Position numbers and translations under genes: made by a program. DNA of 28,811 bases from Gryganskiella cystojenkinii (lineage: Eukaryota; Mortierellomycota; Mortierellomycetes; Mortierellales; Mortierellaceae), in the NCBI GenBank assembly GCA_015852425.1, contig JAAAIG010000489.1, positions 1 through 28,811 on the forward strand, given 5' to 3'. Below the pieces are notes generated by a model. That model was not told the DNA's origin. It made no database searches and was given only the letters and a program-made list of their open reading frames with translations. The first letter of the stretch is position 1. The number at the start of each line of letters is the position of its first letter. Of the stretch, positions 19,539-28,811 are shown piece after piece.

Positions 19539-22500
19539 TCAAGGTGATCCTAGGAACCAATGCACAACCACGGGACAGTCCCCCATGACAGGATGGGCCA
19601 CGACCCATTCCAAAAAGTACTCGAGTTCCCGACGTCTCTTCTCCACAAACGCCGGTCGAAACTTGCCCACGACTTTCTTGGGCGGAAGTTTTGGAAGGCC
19701 CCGTATGATGCTGCTCTGTGCTGCAGGGTTGATACTTACGCCTGTGGAAGATTGTTGGCGACCGTAAGTGGTATTACTTTCATTGACATCAGCATTGTCG
19801 TCGTCGTTGTCGTCTTCTTGGTTTACTTCCTCGTCGCTGAAACCGACATCGTAATAGGCTCCAAGACTTTGTGTTCTAGGCGGATGCTGCGAAGCAGTGC
19901 TTCGACTTGGAGGGACAACAGACGATGTTGATGCCGATAGGAGTCGACGGTTGTTGCGACCAGTCCGGGATCGCCTTTTGTCCTTGAACATCTCAACCAA
20001 TTGAGCTCGCAAGGTCACAAAGTCAGAGTAGCGTTTTCGCACCTGGATCACGCGTTTGAGTGGTGCTGATGGTGTTCCGCCGGTATTGTACCTTGACCGA
20101 TCATGAGCTGAAGTTGACGTTGCTGCAGTGGTCACCGCTCCTGGAGATGATGACGATGATGATGATAGCCCATTGTCCGGCAAGGGCTGAATATCCATCA
20201 AGAGTCTCTCGGCCGAGGGTCCCAGCCCTGGAAACGAGAGAGATCGCGTCATCATGAGTGAAGCCATGCTTGGGAGCTTCGGTACCGACCTTTCGACTCC
20301 AAGGGGATCTAACACATGACCAGCACGTGCCCCAGTCGAAGGAGAAGCAGAGGAGGAAGAGGAAGAATTGGAAGTGCCGTTCGAGGTTTGTAATTTTTGC
20401 TGTTGACCGAGTGTTGTTCGGGCATCATTTCCAGATATTCCCGTGGCCTCCCTTGGATCAGCAGATTTGTTCGGGTCACAGAGAGTCAGCGCGACCGTAT
20501 AAACGGTGAAGGAACCAATCCCACGACCAATCCTGATCGGGTTCCCAATCGTGACTGAATCTGCAAACGGCAAATGAGGGCCAGTTGTTGTTGTCTGCCG
20601 TTGAATCTGTCCTTCTTCATCTCGTTGTGGCTGTGGTGGTGAAGATCGATGTCGAGATCGAGAACGCGATCGACTTTGACGACGTTGTTGCTCGAGGGCC
20701 CCGATGGAGAGCATTTCAGGCGGGGACTGATCAAACGGCCAGGCAGAGGTCGTAAGTGTACTGGAGTACCCAATATCGATGGGCGTGACAGCTGCCTTGC
20801 TGTTACGAGATGATTCAGCTCGGGTCTTGGAGCGATTCCTAGATCGGGATCGCGCAAATCTAAAACGCCTTCGACTACCTGATCTTTGTCGTCTCAGAGA
20901 CCCGCCCCCTCTCTGGAGCCCCGATCCATCGTGGTCATTGCTCTGATCGTACATATCCTCAGATTCCTATCAAATTTTTTTAAAAAAAAAATTAGACTCT
21001 TTGATCGTAGGTGAATCGGCAGCAGGGTGAACTTTTTTTTTTTGACAAAGTCATCGAAAGGGTACCTCAGAAATTTGACCATCACGTTCCTCATTCAACA
21101 GGCCATCATCCATTGAAACTTGACTGGGTATACGTTGCAAAAGTCCTGTGCCCTGTAAGAAGTAAGGCTGTGGAACAGGCTCAGTTGGTGTCGGATTCAT
21201 GGCTCTCTCGAGGTCTCGGGCCAACTGTGAAATCTCTTCTCCAGACTCGTCCGGATGTGATCGCGATTTCTTGCTTCCGTTGTGGCTGGCTGGACTCGCT
21301 GTTTGGATAGGCGTGGGTTTCGCTTGAGTTCTCTGAAGTTTTGGTGAAGTAGGACTCTGAGGCTCCGAGCTCATAGGTGATTGTGAGGAAGAGGTGGTTG
21401 ACATTGGTACTTGGGGTTTGGGCGAAGTCGTTGTATCCCGAATCACCAAAGAATCCTCTAATATTTCAATACGTCCTTGGGAGGAAGGCGTCTCACTGTT
21501 TGATGTCACATAAGCATCGTGCTTGTTGACACTGGTCTCTGGCCAAAGAGTTGGACCTTCTGTATGTACTCCTGACCGCCTTTCATCTTCCCCTTGTTGG
21601 AGAACAGAAGATGGCGAGAATAATCCTCTCGGAACCCGTCGTTGCTGAGGTGGGCTTGGTAAAGTTCCGGTCCGAGGACTAGCTGTTCTCTCGTTCTCCA
21701 TGCTCTGTTTGGCTCTCGGTGTGTTAGATCTCGTCGGAGGAGAGAGTGACCCGTCTACAGGTGATGTAATGGGAGTTGAAAACGAGGCTGCTGAAGAGCG
21801 GGAAGAAGATGTCGTTTCAGAGTCCAATGGATAGTTTGAGCTCTTGGCAGTTGTCTTGGCGGGGGAAGTGATCGTCGGTGCAATGGACAGTGGGTCGTCG
21901 GCGACAGGCGTAAGTGCGGATATTACGGCTGGTTTTTTGATCGACGCCTTTGTATTGGAGCTTCCAGTAGGCTGACCAGAGGTATAGGCGGCGAGAGGCG
22001 GCGATAGAGGATCGTCACATGTTGTGGGATTTGCGATAATGGACAGTCGTGAGGCAGAGACGAGCGCAGGGGAGGTGAATGGAGATTGAGCGGTGAACTT
22101 TGGCGAGGTGGAGAAGAGTCCTAGGGGATGCCGAGGGATGGATCCTAGCGGTGGTGTTCCTGGCCTAATATATCCTGATCCAAGTCCTGGTCCTGCATTA
22201 GGCGAGGCGACTCTAGGAATAGGTAGAGACCCGGGTGTGTCGAATCCTGTTGCTGTTGCTGGCGATAAGGATCTGGAGGCCTTCCTGCTGTTGTTCTGTA
22301 GGAGCGCTCTTGCTTCTGGATCCGAGGTGACTAAATAAACACAGGAAGAGAGCGAGGATCAGTTTGACCGTTGGAGGCTTAGAATATGATCGCGGATGGG
22401 AAGAGAAAGCTCTAAAGCGTCTTACCGGTGAGACCCTCTCGAACAAGCTTCTGCAGTTCCTCCATAGGTTCCCTCAGAATACGGGGTTCGTCTTCATCCT

Positions 22501-22986
22501 CAATATCCTCGACATGCTCCAATGCGACCTTTAGTCGTTCGCTTGTCTCCCTTACGCTTCGCCGCAGATCAAGGGCTACAATACAAATATGATACGATTA
22601 GACTGCCAGTGATCATACGTGATGATTTAGTATGCGTCGTTCAGGCTTATTTTTTTTTCTTTTTATTTAAATACCTTGTTGGCATTGCTCAGAACGCGCT
22701 GCCCCAACGTCTGGTGCCAGCGGTGCGTCTGCAGCCTCGATTTCAGCCAGAATCCTGTCACTCTTGCGCTGCAGTAATGCTTGTCGTTGCGTTCAATGAC
22801 AGCAAGAAAGGGCGTCAGTCCAATTTGAAAACATGGTCATGGAATGCATTCTACGCATTGTATCACGAACCGTTATAGCATTTGACTGACCCGCTCCCTC
22901 CTCTTTTTCCTCTTGGTTCACTTACTGCTAACTTTCTGGGCCAGGGTCAGCAAGTCCCTGGCGGAAGTTCGCAAGTCGGAACCCAT
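19539..22986 (-). CDS. Large PX-domain protein with N-terminal helical region
   Basis: Predicted phosphoinositide-binding protein of endosomal or vacuolar membranes; the exact family is not recognised. Exons 22926-22986, 22675-22779, 22426-22575, 21066-22330 and 19539-20966 join in frame to 1002 aa. Start: MGSDLRTSARDLLTLAQK. Residues 1-110 are helical and charged, possibly coiled coil (RKSDRILAEIEAADA; VRETSERLKVALEHVEDIEDEDEP). Residues about 110-660 are Ser/Pro/Thr-rich with an Arg/Ser-rich block (RSRSRNRSKTR). The C-terminus is a PX domain in three pieces: strand region SVTIGNPIRI...VYTVALTL (about 664-690), then VRKRYSDFVTLRAQL (about 836-850), then LPKLPPKKVVGKFRPAFVEKRRRELEYFL (about 950-980). 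The RYSDF arginine and the proline-rich loop are kept. Inserts of about 145 and 105 residues, rich in Ser and acidic residues, separate them. The second-exon acceptor is an unusual ACAAG. Confidence 0.87.
20142..20170. repeat. GAT/ATG-type trinucleotide tract encoding a serine run
   Basis: A run of GATGATGATGA-type triplets on the plus strand reads as TCA/TCG-like serine codons within the first insert of the PX domain. A second such serine run is near 20345-20365. Both are imperfect simple repeats and probably vary between isolates. Confidence 0.6.
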
Positions 22987-24086
22987 CCACGCGAACTAGT
23001 TGGGGCAGGTTAACAGGAGAGGGGAATGAATGGTGAAAGGGGAGGGAGTAGGACAGGACAGAGAGGGCGATTCCGAATGAGGCGGGTCTTTATCTTTAGT
23101 CGAACAAACACAAGGTCTAGGAAGGAGAATAGAACCACAGCAGTGGTGGAGTGAATAAGTGGGGTTATTTGTTCTTGCTGTGAAGACGATTTGCAAGCAG
23201 GGGACAGAAGAGAAAGCAAACTAGAGACAGTGTGACAAAGAAGAGAAGAATGAGCAGAATAATGTGATTAGGCAGAACCTCGTTTTTTGGGTTCATTGCT
23301 CACTCGATGAATTCACTCATTGCCAACGAACAGGTTGTTGGGTCTGGCTTGTCTGTGCGCCGTGTCTTGTCTTTGCTCTTCGTGAACGAGGGGATCGATC
23401 GTTAAGGGTTCCTCGTCTTGCGAGGAGGACCAAAGTATCAAGCCTAAAATGAAAATGAACAATTCCGCGTTCAGCTCAGAACGGAACGCGTGCGTGAGAG
23501 TCGGAAAGAGAGGACAGCGACCAAGACTCGACAATCACACCCGCACTTAGCACTTAGCACCTTACCACTCGCCCAATTCTCTTCATCCTTCTTATCCCAT
23601 TCAGGCCACCATCAAAATTCCTTTTAGCCCTGCCTGTGACCCCCCTTCCCTTGCATCGCATCCTCCTTCCTGCCCTCCGCCGATCATATTTTTTTTTCTT
23701 TCAGCCCAACCTTGCTCTTCTGCCACCCGCTTTTTCTTCTCTCTTTTGTTTTACTTTCCATCCATACAGCCTCCACTCTAGTTTGTCAACCCTGTTTGTA
23801 TCCAGGGTCACGCCACAGCCCCTTCGATCTCTGGTAACAATTCACTGCTTCCTTCTCTTACGACGATAAAGTTGCATTGTCTCCTTCGCCAACCTTGTCT
23901 CTCCCCTATCAGCAGACGTTGCACTCTCTGAATCCTGTCACTGTTTCGCTTTCATTGACTGGCTCAATCCCTTTCGCCACGCGTAATCACTACGGTCGAC
24001 GACTGTCCTTCACCCTCTTCCTCTCCAAACATCGGGTGTCCTCTTAATACACCCACGTAGCACAATAGTGAACAGGAGACACTACC
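22987..24086. promoter_or_regulatory. Divergent promoter region between PX and ABCG genes
   Basis: This 1.1 kb region separates two genes transcribed outward. The right part (about 23560-24060) is pyrimidine-rich on the plus strand and likely forms the ABCG core promoter and leader. The open frame at 23636-23869 (+) is a low-complexity Leu/Phe/Ser read-through of this tract. No domain, RNA gene or transposon was found. Confidence 0.5.
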
Positions 24087-27000
24087 ATGGCCATCGACAA
24101 CCCTGAACAAGAGAATGTCGGACAAGAGAACATCGTCCGAATTCGACAAGGCAAGAAGGAGAACAAAAAGGACAAGATCAACATCAAAAAGTCGAGTAGG
24201 GTTGCTCGTCATCATCACCATCACGTTCAGCAAGAGAACAGAAAACAGCTCCAACATGATTCGCAAAAGAACTTGGCGCAAGCCCCACTCGATCTGGAGG
24301 ACCTTCGTAAATATGTACACAACACACCCCTGCCAGCAGGTCTCAAATTCCCAAAGGATCTGAGTCTTGAGCAACTGCAAGCCATTATCAACAACTTTCA
24401 CGCTGAGGAGACCAGGACGGATCTCCTCTCCAGCCTTCCCTTGGATTTCGAGCCCGAAAAGAGTGTCTTCAGTTTTCTCTACACGATGAACACCTTCAAG
24501 GATCCGTCGGTGGTGAGCGGCGTTTTCAATACTCACCAAAACTCTCTCGCGGTCATCGTATATCACTAGTTATTAAGTACAACAATCGTCAACTCTCTTT
24601 ATGATGCCCGAACAATAGCCCAGTCTTCCCGGCTGTAATGTCGCTGGTACCCCGACTAATGCCGACGATACAGCCTCTGGAATGGTATGGGAATGTGAGG
24701 CAGGGTAAGCAAAGCAAAAAAAAAAAAAATTGACACTTTCATATCGCCAATTTTCACTTAATCGCACTTCTGACACGAAAAACGCGACTTTGAATGTAGC
24801 AATTTTTGTGTTGCTCCGAATGTGTCGGTGCCCTGTTTACCTGGATTCTACTGCCCTGCCAATACTGCGCAGCCCACCCTCTGCTGTAAAGGCTATCTAT
24901 GCAGTCCAGATACGACGACGATCGAGATCTGCCCCGCTGGATATTTTTGTCCTTACTCATCCACTCGTCCGGTAAGTCTCTTTCTCTCTTTCGTTCCTGG
25001 ATCGCTTTTTTTATATTTCGTCACTGACAGTCATCATTTGTCTTCCGTGTTTCTCTGCCTTTTGTCCTTTCCTTCTGTTTTTAGTTACCATGCAACTTCT
25101 TGGCGTTTTGTCCACGGGGTTCTACAGCCGTCGAGAAATATGGTTTGGGCGCGATCCTGTTTGCGTTTGCACTAATGGTCATGGGTGTATTCGCGGTCAA
25201 GAAACGAATTTTTAGAGCGCAACGACTTCGTTATCGACAACGCCTTCGGGAACTCGGTGATAACAGCGATGATCTCGCGAGTGAGAAACTCCAACAAAAG
25301 GAAAAGGCTCAGTTGGCTCAATCGATTATTTTAGAAGATCAGCGCAAGGTCAGTCAGATCTTGGTGTCTCAACACGGGGGAGGAGGCGAGGATTTCGGTC
25401 AGACGAGTCAACGAAGTTTGGCACTTGCGGCTGCTGCGGCCGGAAACATGAATGTTAGTACGATGAGTCTTCCCAAAGCCGGGCGATCTTTTGATATTCG
25501 ATTCGAACAATTAGGCTTAACTCTCCCCACAGGTGTGGACATTATCAAGGTAAGTAAATGTCGACATTAAGGGACAATCGCGAGCGAGACAATAACGTAC
25601 ATGTTTTGACATCAAAGGCGATGTACACCTTTTTAAAACAACTTTCTATTAGAACATCAGCGGAAGACTTATTACAGGAAGGACCTGTGCAGTCATGGGA
25701 CCTTCTGGGGCTGGAAAGACAACTTTTTTGTCTATTCTAGCAGGTAAGGTGGCTAAGACCGACGGTAGCATCAAGGTTAACGGAAAGGAGCAAACGTTAA
25801 GTCTCTGGAAGAAACTTATCGGATTTGTTCCGCAAGAAGATGTTATGCTTGCGGATCTGTCTGTTCGCGAGATTCTTATGGTATGCACATCCTATGTTAC
25901 AAAAGTTTAAACGAGACACAAATACCCTGTTAATATGTAATGACCTTGGCCTACTCTCTTTTTTTTCGATCGTGCAGCACTCGGCCAGGATGAGACAGCC
26001 TGTACACATGAGTCATAACGAGAAGCGACTCAAGGTTTTGGAGGTGATCCAGTTCCTAGGTCTTGGTCATATCATGGACAACCCTATCGGCGACGTCGAA
26101 ACTCGCGGAATCTCTGGTGGTGAAAGAAAACGTGTCAACATCGGAATGGAACTCGTAGCCTCCCCCTCGATCTTGTTCTTGGATGAGCCAACCTCGGGAC
26201 TTGACTCGGCGACTTCTCTGGAGGTCTGCAAGCTTTTGAAGCAGATTGCTCAGGAACAGTTCTTGACAGTTGCTGCCGTTGTACACTCGCCATCACCTCA
26301 TGCATTCAACCAATTTGATGATTTGGTTCTGTTGGGATCCGGTGGTCGCGCGGTTTATTCAAAACATAGGAATGAGGCTGCCAATTACTTCGAAAGTATT
26401 GGTTACCGTATGCCCGGTGATGAGAGTCCAGCGGATTTCTTTATTTCTCTAGCGGCCGGTCGAGTTGAGAAGCGTCGTGGCAATGGATACGACAGTCAGG
26501 AGGAGGATATGTACGATCCACAAGAGGATAACAAGCCCAAGACACCGAGAGAACGTACTCGAGAGCTGTTTAATGAGTGGGAGACTCATTGCCGAAACAG
26601 AGCTCTGGCCAAAAATCTGGAGAAACATGCTATCCGCGAGAGTGATACCATGATCACCGTTCGCCTGTCAAACGATGGATCCGCTGAGGGATCACCGAAG
26701 TCGACTCAACAACAGCAACTGCAGGAGCAACAACATCAGCAATTACCGCATGGCTCAATGAAACAAGGACGGCTATTTCCACATGAACAGGATGAGCCCG
26801 GACTTTCTCAGGATCGAGACTGCCATGTCTCGACCATGGCACTCCATCAACCCTCTCGGCCTCAGTCTCCAACGTTTAGCGTCCCGATCTCCAACCTTGC
26901 AGGATCTTCCACAGACACACGCGATACTTTGGACATGCTCAGGAGCGCCCAGCAGGGGTGGTTAACCTCGATCCGTATGTCGCTAATCTCTTCTTGGGCT

Positions 27001-28538
27001 GCGATTTCCTATTGGGTCCGAGACGTGGCCGATGAAATGGCTCACTGGCTCTGGAGTATCAAGTGCAAGTTCACGGGTGAGAAGGATCCCGTGCGTGAGA
27101 CTCCCTCGTTCGGAACTGTATTTATCCTCTGGTAATCTTTCTTGGTAACAATGAACCCATTATTCGACAAGTCATTTTTTTTATTTTATCTTTTTGTTCA
27201 TCAACGCATTTTTTATCTCCTGCATTTGAGTAGTTTCAAACGTGCGTGTCTACAAAACTATCGGTCTCAGATCGGTTTCTTGTCAGATCAATCTCTGCAT
27301 CTAGCTTGCGGTCTCTGCGTGTCGTTCGCCTGCAAGGACCTCTGTTATATTCGTAAGTTAGTTACTCTACTACACTGAATAATTTTATGTGTCCGGTGTG
27401 AGATAGATTCTGGGACTAAATTAAGGGTTCCTTTGCTCTCCTTCAACTTTAGCTCGACAACCAGCCGAGATTTGTGCGATGGCCCCCGTCGCTATTCAAT
27501 TGGCGTGCGCGACACCCAATGACGACATTCGTTATGTGGGCATGTTTATGTGTCTGGGCGTGTTCTTTGCTGGTATTAGTGTCGGCGCCTCCACTTTTGG
27601 AGATGAAAAGGGTGGGTTTTGTTGGTCTTTCTTATCTTTCTTTGTAGTCATTGTCTTCTCTTGGCACTTACGAGTTGATTTTTTTATTATGTTAGCCGTG
27701 TTCTGGCGCGATACCTCTGCGGGAATGCCCACTTTGCCTTATTACCTTGCGAAGGTCCTCGCTGATGTTCCTCGCATGATTGTTGCTGGTAATATTAATT
27801 GCCTCTCACATTCTAACAGAGAATGTCGTGTTCTGAGGTTTTATTCTGATTTTCTTTTTTTTTTGTTCCTCTCTAGCTTGTATGTACACAGGAGCGTTCA
27901 TCTTCTTTTTCCCTTATCGACAGCAATTGAGTTCTCTTTTACTGGTAATCATGTTGTTGTACATCAACGCCTTCGCGGTTGGCTATTTTGTCTCAGCCGT
28001 GGTTGGTCGACCCATGTTTGGATTGACAGGTACGGGTATGTCTCTGGCCTGGGCCTTGGTGCTCAGTGGAACGGCGCCTCATCTTTACAAGGTCATGAGT
28101 AGCGCCGGTTACGTGTCTGTTCGGTGGATTTGGCAAGTGAGTGCACCTCGTTGGGGTGTCGAGGCCTTTTATTTGAAGGAGATGTCGTCTCGCAAGTAAG
28201 TTTTTTTTTTTTGGAAGGATTATTTAACAGGTTAAATTGCTAGGAATACAGCCCAACTAACACGCGATCCGTTATTTTCTCCATTTTAAAGCTACAACGA
28301 GTTGAAACATAACCACCTTGGAGATACATACGCCTTTGAAGACTACGAGAACGCGATCATGTCGATGGCCTACATTGGCCTCGTAAGAACCCTTCGTCTT
28401 TGATTTGTGTGTCTACCATGAGCCTTTAAATTGATCGTACCATCTAACGCTCCATTTTCGTCCCGATTGTGTATATAGGGATGGAATGTGATTTCTTTTA
28501 CGTTGATGAAATTACTCAACCGCCACAAGGTCAAGTAG
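24087..28538 (+). CDS. ABCG-type half-transporter with N-terminal Cys-rich domain
   Basis: Predicted ATP-driven exporter of the ABCG (white/brown) family, similar in layout to plant ABCG24/28. Twelve exons: 24087-24557, 24619-24704, 24800-24971, 25085-25549, 25653-25880, 25978-27131, 27234-27352, 27453-27611, 27696-27788, 27877-28195, 28292-28382, 28479-28538; 1138 aa, all joins in frame. Residues 1-157 are Lys/His/Gln-rich then helical. About 158-260 is a Cys-rich module (CLPGFYCP, CCKGYLC, CPAGYFCP). A membrane helix lies at about 263-281. The ATPase has Walker A GPSGAGKTT (414-422), Q-loop VPQED, signature ISGGER (519-524), Walker B ILFLDE (about 539-544) and switch His577. A Gln/Ser-rich linker (about 690-800) precedes the membrane domain (about 860-1138: CGLCVSF, MFMCLGVFFAGIS, SSLLLVIMLLYINAF, GMSLAWALVLSG). 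ABCG half-transporters work as dimers. The substrate cannot be told. No signal peptide is visible. Confidence 0.93.
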
Positions 28539-28811
28539 ATTAGCGGCATAGATTCTTCTTTCTTTTACGCGGCATTCGATTTTCCATCACGTTCGCTTTC
28601 AATAATAGTGTCGGCTCCTTTATTATTAACTCTATTGTTGGCCAGTTTGATGCTCGGCACACAATCGGTTGCATAACTCTTTTTTATTTTATTTTATTAT
28701 TATTAATAGGCACTATGGTTTTTACTGTCCTGCTCATTTACTGTCCATCAAAACTTTAACTTAAAATGTTGGAATACTTTCCATTTCTGGCTTATTTTTC
28801 CTTGGATACTT
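28539..28811 (+). other. 3' flank of the ABCG gene
   Basis: AT-rich sequence with a TTTTATTTTATTATTATTAATA-like stretch (about 28681-28708) follows the stop codon. It is presumably 3'UTR and terminator region. No coding potential was recognised before the window ends. Confidence 0.5.

Noticed and set aside
19560..19931. Plus-strand frame with a hydrophobic Val run
   Set aside because: Antisense of Asp/Asn-rich codons in the PX gene insert.
23964..24566. Minus-strand frame of 200 codons opposite the ABCG first exon
   Set aside because: The plus-strand frame has a good start context and joins to the rest of the transporter; the minus frame has no domain.
25743..25760. Possible GTAAGG splice donor inside the ABCG ATPase region
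   Set aside because: The sequence reads straight through as the conserved segment after Walker A (LAGKVAKTDG), so it is coding.

Overview
The window looks like a gene-dense piece of a filamentous fungal nuclear genome. The evidence is many short GT-AG introns, pyrimidine-rich leaders, AATAAA-type 3' signals and fungal protein families: the NADPH oxidase regulator NoxR, an HP1-type heterochromatin protein, a PP1/CBM21 glycogen-targeting subunit and a plant-like ABCG half-transporter. Intron density and gene style suggest an early-diverging fungus, perhaps Mucoromycota such as a Mortierella relative. That placement is inference. Nothing in the window looks bacterial, viral or organellar, and I saw no tRNA, rRNA or CRISPR array.

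Layout: 1-1552 upstream DNA; 1553-4428 (+) noxR-like gene, 7 exons; 5196-6709 (-) Gln-rich coiled-coil protein, 5' end unresolved; 6710-8453 no supportable gene; 8454-9407 (-) HP1-like chromo/chromoshadow protein; about 9779-10065 a small MITE-like element carrying telomere-like TTAGGG motifs; 10227-11488 (-) SYF2 splicing factor with an apparent GC-AG intron; 12023-12939 (+) METTL26/UPF0585-type methyltransferase; 13156-13990 (-) unrecognised spliced gene; 13991-17195 a long pyrimidine-rich leader/promoter region with a probable 5'UTR intron; 17196-19094 (+) CBM21 PP1 regulatory subunit; 19539-22986 (-) PX-domain protein, 5 exons, 1002 aa; 24087-28538 (+) ABCG transporter, 12 exons, 1138 aa; then 3' flank.

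The genes are independent eukaryotic units, not an operon. They alternate in convergent and divergent pairs. Several touch hyphal biology (ROS signalling, glycogen control, membrane/phosphoinositide binding, lipid or small-molecule export, heterochromatin), but I see no sign of one dedicated pathway. No clearly new defence or mobile system is visible. The points most worth a second look are the MITE-like element with telomere-like repeats, the orphan spliced gene at 13156-13990, the PX domain split by two long inserts, the ABCG transporter whose N-terminus lacks a visible signal peptide, and the GC-AG intron in SYF2. All exon joins were made by eye from splice consensus and frame continuity; no transcript data were available.
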